A stretch of DNA of 64,000 nucleotides from Rhynchopus sp. YZ270_cl-10 (GCA_964035575.1 OZ037861.1:1488001-1552000); one strand, 5' to 3'. Numbered from the stretch's first letter, positions 39,493 to 51,633 are shown. Notes: a model not told the origin generated them from the letters alone. Program-made: numbers and translations.

Positions 39493-42400
39493 TCACCAAA
39501 ATCCCAAAAATCACGATTTTTTTTGAAAAATATTTTTTTCAAAAAAATCGATTTTAAAATATTGGTTTGGCTTGTGCGGGGACCTGAATCTGGGGCAACA
39601 TACCCTGTGGGACATACTGGGCCCGATGCAAGGCCGATTTTTCAAAAATATGGTTGCCCCGGTAGACGGTATGGCCCTGCAGGTCAGTGCATCGGGCCAA
39701 AAATCATGAAAAAATCATGATTTTGGGGTCTGGCACCCCATGGGCACATATATCTGGGGGTGTGAAATATGCATGGAATCGACCGATTGGGGGTGTTATA
39801 GGTCCTGGGGGCCCACATGGGCCATATTTCACGCTATTGGGTCACGGGAAAGTGATTTTGACATTTTTTCATCGATTTTAGCTGTGAGAACCCTTCAAAA
39901 ACACTGATTTTGGGGTGTTTCTGAGACGGTACGCTATACCCAGGGTCATATTAGGTATTAGTCCGGTCGACTTTTTGAAAAAACGACCCCGCAATGGACT
40001 CAGGGGTGCCAGATAGTGTATATGCACCAGAATGGATTCACGGGAAAAGTCAAAATTGGGTGTCAGATACATGCTGCCATAAGTGACGAATTTCAAAAGT
40101 TGAGATTTTTCGAAAATCAGGGTTCAGTACACGCTGTACCCAATCCTGGGGGCCAAAATTTTCAACTTTTTGAAAAAACGGGCGGTATATGGCCCTAAAG
40201 TGTCAAAATGAGTTAATTGCGACCTCGGACGGCCTCCGGAGATGAGTAGAAGTTTATTTACTGAAAAAAAAAGTCAAAACACAGGCAAAATCCCACCTTC
40301 CACAGGTACAGTCAAAACTTTTATCCAGATCTCATGTTTTTTCAAAAAATTTTAAATTGTTTTTATGACTAACACCTCCGAAATTTTTCCTGATAAGATG
40401 GAATATGGTCCTGTAGTAGTATGCAGTGTGTTTGCAGGCAAAAATTTGCATTTTCTCGCCCCAGACATATTTTTATACATAAAAGTGCATAAAGGGACCC
40501 CTGACCCCAAAATCCGGGTTCCAGCTTTTTGAAGGGGTCACCCTACAGGCCACCTCAAAAAGTTGGCCCGTAGGGCCAACTTTTTGAAAAAACGGGGTTG
40601 CGATGTGTCCTGGGGGCCCGAAGGGCCCCCAGGACACATCGCTGGGAAAAAAATATTAGGTTTTTTGGGGTCTATATAGGGTTGCTGTGGGGGTCACATG
40701 GCCGAAAAATGGCCATTTTTGGCCTATTTTTGGCCATTTTTTTAAGGTAAAAAATCCACTTTTTTTTTGTACATCCCCTTGCCCCCGGTAAAATTTACCA
40801 AACATATGGCCCTGTTGGACATACTGGGCCCATGAGTCGGTCGCTGGATCACCAAACTAGTTGCCCTATTTGCTAAAATCATGTTTTCAGGGTCAAAAAT
40901 AGGGTGTTTTTTAGGGTCAAAAATAGGGTGTTTTTCAGGGGTATGTTAACCACGTATGTGTCTTAGGGACCAAATTTTCCAGGAATGTGAACCAATCGGG
41001 TCGCAATGGGTCCAGGGGGCCCGGAGGGCCCCCATGCAGGGAAAATTTGCAACAATCCTGGGCAATGCTGGGGGCCGATAGGGTGTGCCTATACACGTGT
41101 TTTTACGTGTTTTTGGGCACTTTTCAGGATTTTCGAAAATTTTTGCAACACCAAAATCAAAAATTTCGGTCTAGGAGGCCCATATCTGGAAAAAATCGAT
41201 ATTCCAATGGCCTCATTGGGACATATTGGGCCCAGGACCCTATTTTCAGGTCCCAGGAAAAGCCAAAACAATAAAAAAAATAGCTCAGGCGACCCCCAAA
41301 AATAGGCGAAAAACAGCCATTTTTAGGGTGTTTTTTAGGGGTATTTTTACACACACAAATTGTTTACCATAGCACACCCCCAGGCTGCCTCAAAATTTTA
41401 TCTTTATTTGATTTTTCCAACCCACATAGGGGTATTGGAGGCACAACTTTCACCAAGCCTGGGGAATTCGGCACTGCACACACACAACTGAAAAAGGCAA
41501 AAATCACCTGTTTTTCAAGGTGTCGCAGGGTAAATGTTGTTCCTTAAAAACCAAATTTTTTCTAAAAAATCGGCCCTGCGGGTGAAAAAACGACACTATG
41601 GGGGGTATTCCAGGGTGTGGGGGCCCCAAAAATCCGGTTTAAGACCACGAGAGGGTCCGAATACACACCTGAGAAGGTCCCGGGGAGTAAAAAAATGGCC
41701 ATTTTTGGGGGGTCAAAATCTCACTTTTTGGGGGGATGTTTGTATACCCAGTACCGACCCACTAGCTGGGATGCCCAACTTTTCGCGAATATGGGGGCCC
41801 GTAGGGCCCCCGGGGCCCAGGGGGCCCAAAATATCGTGTTGCAGATGCCAGGAGAACATGTTTCAATATTTTGGATACATTTTTCCATAGGGTCATTTTC
41901 AAAAGCACTGATTTTAGGGGTATTGAGCGAGGTACCCATACCCATGGGTTATCCTATATATTAGTTTTCACTCGGATGTGAAAAAACGATGTCGCAATGG
42001 ATTCAGGGGGCCCAAATAGGGTATATGGCCCAGGAAATTTTCAAAAAGTTGACCCAACCAGGTATACAGGCATACAAGCCGGTAGGTCAACAGATAGGGT
42101 GTTTTCCGCACCCAAAATATGGGGTCATGACCATGTGGGTCAGACCTGAATTGATAAATGTTTCGCACAGGTTTTCGCGAATACCCCCTCTATTCCGAAT
42201 GCGCTACAAGAGTTTTAAATTTTAGGCTATTTAGATTCACTTTTAAAAACAAAATGGGTCTCCAGAACACACATGAGGTTCAACATGTACCTCTACAGAA
42301 ACCTTGGTTTTGGTCGGATTTTGAGGCCAATTTTTGGGTTCCCACCAATTTCCTAGGGTATACTGGGATATTGCCCGTGTGTCCAAAAGTGATTTTTGGG

Positions 42401-42543
42401 GCCTTAGGACCCCGGAGAATCCATTTAACGGTCGTTTTTGCACCGGAAAGACCTATCTAGTACCCAAAAATCGAATTTTCATATTTTTGAAAAAGTGACC
42501 AAAAATCGACTTTTTTTGGTAACATTGTATGGCATAAATTATT
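39493..42543. other. Satellite-island spacer, unit 2
   Basis: Nearly identical to 16674-19724, with the same hairpins (for example 40555-40587 and 40600-40642). No gene seen. Confidence 0.6.
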
Positions 42544-42955
42544 CTACATAATGTGTGATGCTTGAATAAAAACTTACGACCCCATAATGTACTCGGAACT
42601 CACCCATGTAATTGTTGAGAAAAAAAAACTTTCCGAAAAAATGAAATTTCAACCCGAATATGCACATTTGGGTCATTTTACGGCTATGTAGGTCATTTTG
42701 TATGTGTTTTTCGATTATATAGGTGATTAGGATATGTGTGATGCTCAGATTAAATCGTAAGACCCCGCAATTGACTCAAATGTGCCCAAAAACCCTATAT
42801 ACCCAAGATTATTAACTTTTCCAGCATATTGGACATCCTTAGGTATGGTTATAAGCCATGATACGGCTATTGCTGGAAAAATAGCCATAAATTGTGGTTG
42901 GTATTGATTTCAGAAATTATGTGATGCTTAGATCATGCCATAGACGCTTTTAATG
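42544..42955. repeat. Diverged 165-bp satellite, unit 2
   Basis: Counterpart of 19725-20135. Confidence 0.75.
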
Positions 42956-43157
42956 GATTCATATGAGCTCATACTACCCATATACCCCTTCAGAAGCCCC
43001 TTTTGACTCTTATGAATATCCTTATATAGGCTTCCACTTGTGCAGAACCTTCTCAGTGTACAAGATGTTAGGTACAAAAAAACCATCATATTTTTTACAC
43101 TACTGGCATGCTTCCCAGGACACGTCTGTACTCAGAACGTTGTAGAGAAAAAAGGCA

Positions 43158-43268
43158 ACCAACGATTTCTAAAGCTACAGTTTCTGTACTTCATTGGTAT
43201 GGAAGCATGAAGATTATATCTTCTCACACAACTTTGTCAAACATGGCCAGTCTCGAAAGAGACTGGCC
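43158..43268 (+). ncRNA. Spliced leader RNA gene A, unit 2
   Basis: As 20338, one base shorter in the intron part. Confidence 0.78.
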
Positions 43269-43528
43269 TTTTTTACGTTAGCATGATCGTCTTGTGCACC
43301 CCATTTTTATATCGCCTGCAAAACCATATTTGTGACACTTGTTCCCCTTCAGAAGCCACTGTTGACTCTGTCGAATATCCTTCTGTAGGATCACACTTAA
43401 GGATATTTTTATGTAGAACCTTCACAGTGACCAAGATGTCAGGTACGAAAAAGCAACCGTATTATAGACATTGGCAGAAGGCTTCCCAGAACAAGTGGGT
43501 ACCTAGAACATTGTAGAGAAAAAGGGCA

Positions 43529-43639
43529 ACCAACGATTTCTAAAGCTACAGTTTCTGTACTTCATTGGTATGGAAGCATGAAGATTATATTCTTCACACA
43601 ACTTTGTCAAAACATGGCCAGTTTCGAAAGAGACTGGCC
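43529..43639 (+). ncRNA. Spliced leader RNA gene B, unit 2
   Basis: As 20773, with ATATTCTTCACAC in the intron part. The spacer before it is about 65 bp shorter than in unit 1. Confidence 0.78.
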
Positions 43640-43947
43640 TTTTTTACGTTAACATCACCTTGTGCAAACCCAAAAAACACACATGATTCCCATGTTCTTC
43701 GAATATTTTGGTGATTAGGATATGTGTAATGCTCAGATTAAATTGTACGACCACGCAATTGACTCAAATGAGCCCAAATATCCCGTATTCCCAAGATTTT
43801 TGGACTTTCGAGCACATTGGGCATCCTTAGGTATGTTTATAAGCCACTCTACGGCTATGTTAGAAAAAAAACCCACCATAATAATGATACATATGGCATG
43901 ATTCCCAGAACATGTTGGCACTTAGAACATTGTAGAGAAAAAGGGCA

Positions 43948-44058
43948 ACCAACGATTTCTAAAGCTACAGTTTCTGTACTTCATTGGTATGGAAGCATGA
44001 AGATTATTCTTCTCACACAACTTTGTCAAAACATGGCCAGTTTCGAAAGAGACTGGCC
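43948..44058 (+). ncRNA. Spliced leader RNA gene C, unit 2
   Basis: As 21192. Confidence 0.78.
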
Positions 44059-44140
44059 TTTTTTACGTTAACACGATCGTCTTGTGCACAAGAAGCAAAA
44101 AAACCCACACAACAACAGCAGAAGTTTAGAACCACATTCA

Positions 44141-44177
44141 GACCCTGACCCAACTCCAACAAGGGGCCCCTGTCTTG
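44141..44177 (+). promoter_or_regulatory. Pol III upstream element for U6, unit 2
   Basis: As 21386. Confidence 0.75.
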
Positions 44178-44201
44178 TCAACCACCTTGTGCATATATAC
44201 T

Positions 44202-44307
44202 GGACCCCAGAAATGGGACATCCGTTAAAATTGGATCGATACAGAGAAGATTAGCATGGTCCCTGCGCAAGGATGACACGCATTAATCGAGAAAGTATCA
44301 ACTTTTT
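44202..44307 (+). ncRNA. U6: U6 spliceosomal snRNA, unit 2
   Basis: As 21447. Confidence 0.93.
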
Positions 44308-44526
44308 TTTTGTCCCCCGGATCACACGTATTTTTTACACTGGTGTCTTCTTCATGCTTCCCAGACCAACACATATGTGCAGACATACCCATCACCCACA
44401 GGTGGCAAGTGGCAGGCTGCAGTAACCCATTGAAATATTGGTTTCAAAAAACGACCATATGCTTTATGCTACTGGCATGCTTCCCTGAGCATATACATGT
44501 CGAAAGCTGTGTAGAGAAAAAGAGCA

Positions 44527-44637
44527 ACCAACGATTTCTAAAGCTACAGTTTCTGTACTTCATTGGTATGGAAGCATGAAGATTACTCTTCTCACACAAC
44601 TTTGTCAAAACATGGCCGGTTTCGAAAGAGACTGGCC
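44527..44637 (+). ncRNA. Spliced leader RNA gene D, unit 2
   Basis: As 21772. Confidence 0.78.
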
Positions 44638-44730
44638 TTTTTTACGTTAGCATGATTGTCTTTGTGTGTCTTTGTGCAAAGCAAAAAAAAAACACACACA
44701 AGAAGTGAGGATCTTCAAAACCACGTTTTT

Positions 44731-44766
44731 GACCTGACCCACCTCCAACTAGACAACCCTGTCTTG
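44731..44766 (+). promoter_or_regulatory. Pol III upstream element for SRP RNA, unit 2
   Basis: As 21980. Confidence 0.75.
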
Positions 44767-44790
44767 TATTCCTACAATATGGTATCTATT

Positions 44791-45106
44791 GAGCCGGGAT
44801 GTGTTGGCTGCATCCTGAAACCCCTAGCTTCTGGGGGGGCAAGCTTCTCCAGAACTGGGCACTCTTTGAGGTGGACCAAAGGCACCTTCAACTTCTGTGT
44901 TGATGTGTTGTCCGTGTTAGTCTACTGTCCTGTTTGCGGCCTTGGTGTAAACCAGGGCAACAATCAGAGTGAAATGGGGTGAACCGGGCCAGGCTGGTCT
45001 CACAGAGCAGCTCATAACTCCTGCAGTGGACAGTTCAAGGATCGCAGCACAGAGCAGAGTGAGGGTGTTTCCAACTCAATGGCTTGAACTGGAGAAGCGT
45101 TTCTTT
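44791..45106 (+). ncRNA. SRP RNA: Signal recognition particle RNA (7SL), unit 2
   Basis: As 22040. Confidence 0.9.
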
Positions 45107-45268
45107 TTTACATTTTTCCATGTGAACATTGTTTCCACATCACCATACACATGTGTTGTTGATACACCCCACCACGTTGCCCAGACCATTCCTACCCACA
45201 TTATTCACCACAAGTGGCATGTTTACCAGCACATGTTGGTGCTTAGAGCAATGTTAAGAAAAAGGGCA

Positions 45269-45380
45269 ACCAACGATTTCTAAAGCTACAGTTTCTGTAC
45301 TTCATTGGTATGGAAGCATGAAGATTATATTCTTCTCACACAACTTTGTCAAACATGGCCAGCCTCGAAAGAGACTGGCC
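45269..45380 (+). ncRNA. Spliced leader RNA gene E, unit 2
   Basis: As 22518. Confidence 0.74.
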
Positions 45381-45451
45381 TTTTTTACGTCACCATGAGA
45401 AAAAACATTCACACATATGATGCATGTACAAAGTGCACAGGTGTGTGTGTC

Positions 45452-45487
45452 ACCCTGACCCACCTCCAACAAGACAACCCTGTCTTG
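45452..45487 (+). promoter_or_regulatory. Pol III upstream element for RNA alpha, unit 2
   Basis: As 22705; the GT run before it is four bases shorter. Confidence 0.75.
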
Positions 45488-45511
45488 TTTTCCCATACTC
45501 TCCCTATGTTT

Positions 45512-45833
45512 GGGTGCTAAGTTAGTGTGCTACTTCGAAACCAAACAACTCGTTCAGCAACAGCTAAAACTTGAAAAGACCTTTCTTATCAGAAAATTCT
45601 TTACAATTTTTATGATGTGTCCTGCTGTGGGCCTGATATGGCCCAAGGCGGAACCACTTTCATATGATGTAAATCCCGTACGTTCGTACAGAATATTACC
45701 CATGATGATTATTCTTACATTAGCGTGTAACACTAATTCTGACTGCGTTCTATTTCACACTTCAAATATTAGAACTGGATGTGGGGCTGCCAGTTTACTG
45801 GTGGTCCCGATCCAGCACACAACGCAAGCACCC
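45512..45833 (+). ncRNA. Unidentified pol III RNA alpha, unit 2
   Basis: As 22765. Confidence 0.82.
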
Positions 45834-46118
45834 TTTTTTATATTACCCCACCCAGTACCCCCCCTGTGTCTGTGTTGTTGCCTAAAAAAGCATCACCTTT
45901 TACAGGCTTCCTTGTGGGGAGTGTTCGGTCAAGTGATAGTGATGAAGAAGGACAGGGGCGAGTTTTCTCGTGAAATGCTTTGAAGCCTCTGACATTGAGA
46001 GGCTCGCTCCGACCTCTGTTTTTAATAACCCTTACCGGTAACCACTGTGTATGTATGGTATGTATGGTATGTATGATATGTTGCCTTTGTGTGTTTGTTT
46101 TTGTTTTGTTAAAAAAGA

Positions 46119-46306
46119 GGGTATGCCACTCCTGGATGTTGTGCAGCTCCAGGGCAACATGTGTGAACGGACCAGGTTGCCCTGGCGACCCGTCACCCCA
46201 ATGAGAAATTGCGTTAATATCATCAGTGCACAAGGCACTGTATCAGATATTAAGCTGATAAGAACAGATAATACACTTGATCTTAGCCAAAAGGCCGAGA
46301 AGGTAT
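46119..46306 (-). ncRNA. U2: U2 spliceosomal snRNA, unit 2
   Basis: As 23372, with the same GTATTA branch-recognition sequence. Confidence 0.93.
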
Positions 46307-46455
46307 GACTTCTTTTTAGTCCATACCAAATTCGACACCCATGTACAGGGAAGCATGATGATGATCAATATTACTAGGAAACAACAAGGCAAACAGATTA
46401 CACACCCATGTCACAGGGAAGTGAGCGAAGGTGATGATCAATCGTAGTAAAAACA

Positions 46456-46598
46456 AGGCCGCCGAAGCAGCTACACAAATTGCCAATGTGGCAACGCCGA
46501 AGCGGCCCATGGCGGGAATTGGGTAGTTTTCAACCAGCAATCTCTCCACAGCGTCCCTATTTGGTCATTGCTTATGGAATTATCCCGAGCGCAAGAAT
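46456..46598 (-). ncRNA. U4: U4 spliceosomal snRNA, unit 2
   Basis: As 23709. Confidence 0.88.
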
Positions 46599-47119
46599 AC
46601 CTCCTTTTCTCCCAGTCGTGTCACAAAGCTATGTCAACAGGGAAGCGTGTTGGGGTGGTAACATAAAGACACCACGTAAAGCTAACACACCAGAACTACC
46701 ACCACCAATGTGCCTCCCTGTAGACATCTGTGCAGCCGATAGGTGGAACAAACAAGGGCAAGACTGTACTCTACACAGGATCTGTTTTTGAGTGCATTCG
46801 TGTTGAAGATTGTTTTCTTCGGCACAAGACCAAAGCTGGATGATGACATAGGTTGGGCATGTGCAGCATGAGCACTTGCGATGATTGTCACATACTTCTT
46901 GTATTGTTTTGTCTCTCCCCTGTATGGCGCAGGGAAGAGTACCAGGCACAGCCCTTCCACTTACAGCTTGTTTTTAAGAAAAACCTCAAAAAAGGCTTCA
47001 CATTACTTTTTTCACCTTCAAGGACATCTTGATCAATCAAGAAGTTACCACACTATCCTCGCTCTCAACATGCTTCCATGTGTAGCAAAGTGCATACAGC
47101 AATAGAACAAAACAGAGCC

Positions 47120-47233
47120 ATATCACGGTTCTTGCCCATATCGAACTCATCTTTCGCCTTTTACTAAAGATGACCGTGGGTAAGAGCCACTAAGTGAAAG
47201 CATAATTTTTGAAGGGGCCTTTGTGTCTCATCT
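47120..47233 (+). ncRNA. U5: U5 spliceosomal snRNA, unit 2
   Basis: As 24373. Confidence 0.92.
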
Positions 47234-47308
47234 GTTTTTAAGTCTTGACAACCACTACGCTTCCCTGAAGGTGTTGGAGTTTCGCATGTTGTTAAACTCA
47301 GCTAGAGG

Positions 47309-47467
47309 TTACATACCTTACTGGTGTCTGACCTGATCAACAAGGGCGTCGACACACCAGTGGCCCTTGCATTGCACTGCGCAGGGGATACTGGTGGCAC
47401 TAGCTTCGGCTGGCTTGCACAGTGAAATTTTTGACAGCGGCGGTGCTGTGCTTTGCACAAACCCGCC
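47309..47467 (+). ncRNA. U1: U1 spliceosomal snRNA, unit 2
   Basis: As 24562, with the same TTACATACCT 5' end. Confidence 0.85.
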
Positions 47468-47752
47468 TTTTTAAACAAACAAACCAAAACAAACGTGATC
47501 ACACAAACCATCATGTTACCCAGTAAACCCAGTAAACCCAGCACACTGGTCTAGAGGGATCGACCACTGAGTGGTGACCTGTGAGCACACAGGCACCTGC
47601 TCCGATGCAGTAGTGCAGCGCACTAAGTGCTGTGCTAAGGACTGGCCAAACTTGTTAAACCTGCTGACCCACAAACCGGTTTTCACAACCGAAGCAAAAA
47701 CAAGCTCAGAAATAAAAAGCTCTTCAAAGGTTTTCGAACCTGACTCAGTATT

Positions 47753-47871
47753 GGATTCGGCCATACTCTGGTGAATACACCTCATCCCGCCTGATTTGAG
47801 AAGTTAAGCACCAGCAGGCCTGGATAGTACTGGCGTGGGTGACCAGCTGGGAAGTCCGGGTGCTTGAATCC
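47753..47871 (+). rRNA. 5S: 5S ribosomal RNA, gene c, unit 2
   Basis: As 25006. Confidence 0.95.
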
Positions 47872-47914
47872 TTTTTGCTTTTCTTCCGTGTTGGTGTGTG
47901 GTTTTAGGACATCC

Positions 47915-47952
47915 AGACCCTGACCCACCTCCAACAAGACAACCCTGTCTTG
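47915..47952 (+). promoter_or_regulatory. Fifth pol III upstream element, unit 2
   Basis: As 25168. Confidence 0.7.
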
Positions 47953-47976
47953 TATCCCTGTGTTTGTTGCACTATC

Positions 47977-48351
47977 CAGAGAGCAGAAATGAGGGGAGAC
48001 TACACCACCGACGGTGCTTCAGCCTACAGGAGCATGCTGGAATGTGAATGCTGCATGACAGCATTCACAATTTCACCTTTGGTGAGATGGAGATGAGCGC
48101 AAAGGTGCAAAAATGCACAACAAAAACTGAGGAAGAGGCATCCATACTCCCCAGAAGGGACGTGCGCACCTGCAGCCAAAAATTCTCCTGTGCTTAATAT
48201 CATGCGCGCTGGGGATGCCGAAATAGCTAAACTGTTGCAAGAAGTGGGACTAATTCCCAGGCAGTTGCCCTGTACAACATGCAAGTCCACAATGCCAGAA
48301 ACACTGTACTGGACACCAAGATACTCCAAGAAGATCGCAAACTGGCCTTAT
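47977..48351 (+). ncRNA. Candidate pol III RNA, unit 2
   Basis: As 25230; I see no difference between the units here. Confidence 0.45.
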
Positions 48352-48508
48352 TTTAGGTGAAATGACCTAATGCAGAGTGCAGCGGAACAGGGGAGACAAA
48401 TAAAGTTTCCTGTACCATGCAACACCCAAGACACTTTTGCACAAGTGAAGCAAAAACAAGCTCAGAAATAAAAAGCTCTTCAAAGGTTTTCCACCCAGAC
48501 CCATTATT

Positions 48509-48627
48509 GGATTCGGCCATACTCTGGTGAATACACCTCATCCCGCCTGATTTGAGAAGTTAAGCACCAGCAGGCCTGGATAGTACTGGCGTGGGTGACC
48601 AGCTGGGAAGTCCGGGTGCTTGAATCC
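48509..48627 (+). rRNA. 5S: 5S ribosomal RNA, gene d, unit 2
   Basis: As 25761. Confidence 0.95.
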
Positions 48628-48710
48628 TTTTTTCCTTATTTGTGGTGTAACACACAGAAGTTGGTTGAAAAGTGAACTGATAGTATTCAGCGCAAAGCAT
48701 GATTATTGAA

Positions 48711-48782
48711 GGGTATATAGCTCAGTGGTAGAGCATTCGGCTGCAGTCCGAACGGTCCCTGGTTCGAACCCGGGTGTGCCCT
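48711..48782 (+). tRNA. tRNA-Cys(GCA), unit 2
   Basis: As 25963. Confidence 0.95.
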
Positions 48783-48876
48783 CTCTTTTTTGTTTCAAGA
48801 TTTTCTGTGTGTTACTTTTCCCCTTTTGGTTTTGAATTTCATCCCCACCTTGTAAAGATTCGTTTAAGAAATGTAA

Positions 48877-48949
48877 GGGGGTTTAGCTCAAATGGTAGAG
48901 CGCTCGCTCAGCATGCGAGAGGTAGAGGGATCGATACCCTCAATCTCCA
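48877..48949 (+). tRNA. tRNA-Ala(AGC), unit 2
   Basis: As 26129, with C33. Confidence 0.94.
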
Positions 48950-49040
48950 AACATTTTTTGGCTTGGAAACACTGTTGTGATATTTCCAGATCTCAATTCT
49001 TTTTGGTACCAAAGAAAAAGAAGGAAGCGACAGAATTGTA

Positions 49041-49112
49041 TCTCCTATGGTGTAGTGGTTAGCACTCGAGACTCTGAATCTCGCGACCGCGGTTCGAATC
49101 CGCGTAGGAGAA
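49041..49112 (+). tRNA. tRNA-Gln(CTG), unit 2
   Basis: As 26293. Confidence 0.95.
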
Positions 49113-49205
49113 CTTTCCTTTTTCTCCGTTTCGTCCCTTGTTATTCTCCTCTGTGACTGGTTGAAACGCATTCCCACTTCCATATTCTTGTTGGCTTTTA
49201 TTGAA

Positions 49206-49287
49206 GGCGAGATGGCCGAGTGGTCTAAGGCGCCAGGTTAAGGCCCTGGTCCCTTCGGGGGCGTGGGTTCAAACCCCACTCTCGTCA
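49206..49287 (+). tRNA. tRNA-Leu(AAG), unit 2
   Basis: As 26458. Confidence 0.95.
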
Positions 49288-49376
49288 CTTGTTATTCTTT
49301 TTCATTTTCATTTTCAATCTATCCCTTTTGTTTTGTTTTCAAGATTGTGCAAAACACAAAAAGCACACTTGTCAGG

Positions 49377-49449
49377 TCCTCCTTGGCGCAGTCGGTAGCG
49401 CGTCAGGCTGTTAACCTGCAGGTCGTTGGTTCGAACCCAACAGGAGGAG
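49377..49449 (+). tRNA. tRNA-Asn(GTT), second gene, unit 2
   Basis: As 26629. Confidence 0.96.
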
Positions 49450-49508
49450 ACTTTTTTCCCTTCTCAAACCATTTTCTGTTCTTTGCAAAAGTCATAAAAA
49501 ACTGGGAA

Positions 49509-49590
49509 GGCGAGATGGCCGAGCGGTCTAAGGCGCCAGGTTTAGGCCCTGGTCTCTTCGGAGGCGTGGGTTCAAACCCCACTCTCGTCA
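49509..49590 (+). tRNA. tRNA-Leu(TAG)
   Basis: Class II, 82 nt. Acceptor GGCGAGA/TCTCGTC, anticodon stem CCAGG/CCTGG, loop TTTAGGC giving TAG. Intact form of the fragment at 26761. The segment from 49546 to 52853 is missing from unit 1. Confidence 0.95.
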
Positions 49591-49654
49591 CGTTATTACC
49601 ATTTTTCCGCAGAAAACCCACCTCTTGTGGAAAACAGTTCCGGTCATTATTGTA

Positions 49655-49727
49655 GCAGCTATCGTCTAGTGGTTAGGACGCTCGCCTCACACGCGAGAGA
49701 TCGTCGGTTCAATCCCGACTAGCTGTA
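49655..49727 (+). tRNA. tRNA-Val(CAC)
   Basis: Acceptor GCAGCTA/TAGCTGT, anticodon stem CTCGC/GCGAG, loop CTCACAC giving CAC. Confidence 0.95.
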
Positions 49728-49817
49728 ATTTCTTTTTGAACTTTCCTTCACATTTTCGTTCAATGCAACGATCGAAAAGATGTCCCCATGCAGATAATAG
49801 TTTTGCCTACTATCAGA

Positions 49818-49889
49818 TCCGCTGTAGTATAGTGGTTAGAACAGCCGGCTCTCACCCGGCAGACCGGGGTTCAATTCCCCGCAGCGGAA
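49818..49889 (+). tRNA. tRNA-Glu(CTC)
   Basis: Acceptor TCCGCTG/CAGCGGA, anticodon stem GCCGG/CCGGC, loop CTCTCAC giving CTC. Confidence 0.95.
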
Positions 49890-49983
49890 AATACTTTTTT
49901 TTAGACCAAGTTTTGGAGAGAAGAATTTCTGACTTTTGAATATTAACGCCATCATGTAAATCTGGATGAAGAAAATAATCAGT

Positions 49984-50055
49984 GGCTTAGTGGTCTAGTG
50001 GCATGATTCTCGCTTCGGGTGCGAGAGGTCCAGGGTTCGATTCCCTGCTGAGCCC
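49984..50055 (+). tRNA. tRNA-Pro(CGG)
   Basis: Differs from Pro(TGG) at 5951 mainly in the anticodon; loop TTCGGGT gives CGG. Confidence 0.95.
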
Positions 50056-50269
50056 CTCTTTTTATTTAGGTAGTTTCTTGCTTGGGAATTGTTTAGAAAA
50101 ATTATTTCCACATCTTTTCGACCACCAAAATCCCAAGATGAGGAAGTTTGGAAAAGTGCATTTTTGTGAAAGTATTTTGCCATATCTTTGTTGTCACCAA
50201 AATCCCAAGATAGTGAGAGAATCTTGAAAAATCATTTTCCATATTTTCACTTCCCAGTGAAAAAGAGAA

Positions 50270-50342
50270 TACCCATGGTGGGGATCGAACCCACAATCTT
50301 TCGCTTAGGAAGCGAACGCCTTATCCATTGGGCTACACGGGC
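50270..50342 (-). tRNA. tRNA-Arg(CCT)
   Basis: Acceptor GCCCGTG/CATGGGT, anticodon stem TTCGC/GCGAA, loop TTCCTAA giving CCT. Confidence 0.94.
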
Positions 50343-50448
50343 CTAATAGTTTTACCTTCTTTCCTTTTCTCTGGGGTGGTCAAATTTAGGACAAGAGACT
50401 TTTCTGCATGACCACCCCACAATGATTCTTTGGTTTAAATGAATGTGA

Positions 50449-50521
50449 GCCTCCCTAGCTCAGTCGGTAGAGCGCAAGGCCCTTAACCTTGTGGTCGCGG
50501 GTTCGAGCCCCGCGGGAGGTG
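50449..50521 (+). tRNA. tRNA-Lys(CTT), second gene of the unit
   Basis: Same as the gene at 30950 on the other strand; loop CCCTTAA with C33. Confidence 0.94.
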
Positions 50522-51321
50522 CTTTTCTTTTTGAATGTTCACGATTTTGAGGCAAATGAAAACCAAAAAATATTTCCTCCACTTGATCTCAGTTCTGTTT
50601 CGTTGGCAAGTTGAGAGTGGAATTTGGGTGAAAATATGTGTTTTCCGAACCAACACAGGACTCCCACCGACCGGTGTAGGTTTTGCGTTCAACCAGGTGT
50701 GAACTGCTTCCACTCGCGAAAAGTGCCAGACCCTTTTGCTGGGGATAGCACGTTTCAGCCCCACAACTTATCTCCTTTCTGGGCATGTCCAGTGTGCTCA
50801 GCTGCCGCTTCTTGGCGACTCACCAGTACAGAGTGGTGGAATCCAGCACAGAATGGAATGGCTGGGAAATCCTTAGCAATCCATAATTCAGATGGAAAAA
50901 CTCCTGACCCGGCTATTGAATTTTCGGATCATTTTCTCAGTCACAATGCAAGCACAGAATGGAAACCAAAACCAAGCACAGAATGGAACACGGCTATAAG
51001 ACTCCAGCCATTCCATTCTGTGCTGGTTTTTCGTTTCCATTCTGTGCTTGCATTGTGACTGAGAAAATGATCTGAAAATTCAATACCCGGGTCAGGAGTT
51101 TTTTTTTCCACTCCTAACAAATCCTTACAGTAAGCCTATAAGTCTCCAGCCATTCCATTCTGTGCTGGTTTTTGGAGCCCATTCTGTGAGCACTCGCTCG
51201 GGCCTGTACTGGAGTATAGCGGCCAGGCCATCTCCCTTCTGCGTTCCTGCCTGTCACATCCAGTGCTCAGTTGCTGCTTCTTCAGCACAACCGCATCACA
51301 TCACATCACCAAAAAATAGAA
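50522..51321. other. Intergenic region with foldback element
   Basis: No RNA gene seen. A 144-codon frame overlaps the foldback and is rejected as a gene. Confidence 0.55.
50843..51168. repeat. Foldback (long inverted repeat) element
   Basis: Two imperfect arms of about 150 bp meet near 51005. Outer ends are CCAGCACAGAATGGAATGG and its complement; inside, TTTTCTCAGTCACAATGC and CACAATGC...GAGAAAA pair. The arms contain AATACCCGGGTCAGGAG, close to GACCCGGGTATTGAAT in the tRNA-targeting transposon. No coding capacity. Confidence 0.8.
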
Positions 51322-51393
51322 AGGCAACTGGGGGGATCGAACCCCCGACCCTTGGTTTACAAGACCAATGCTCTGCCACTGAGCTAAATCGCC
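51322..51393 (-). tRNA. tRNA-Thr(TGT)
   Basis: Acceptor GGCGATT/AGTTGCC, anticodon stem TTGGT/ACCAA, loop CTTGTAA giving TGT; T33, unlike the other two Thr genes. Confidence 0.94.
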
Positions 51394-51475
51394 GCTGATT
51401 AAGATGCTTTTGCTGTTTCTCCTGCGAAGAAGTTTTTCAAGACAACACAGAAAGGAAAGTGTGACAAAAAAGAAA

Positions 51476-51546
51476 TGACCCTAGACGGAATCGAACCGCC
51501 GTTGATGGATTTGGAATCCATAGTGCTACCGCTACACCATAGGGCC
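51476..51546 (-). tRNA. tRNA-Trp(CCA)
   Basis: Acceptor GGCCCTA/TAGGGTC, anticodon stem ATGGA/TCCAT, loop TTCCAAA giving CCA. The only Trp gene in the unit, lost from unit 1. Confidence 0.94.
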
Positions 51547-51633
51547 CATGATTTAGGGCTTCAATGCGTTTAGCATGAAGGTGGAAATTTTGCTGAAAAT
51601 CCCACACAAAGGAAAAAGACACACAAAAAAGTG

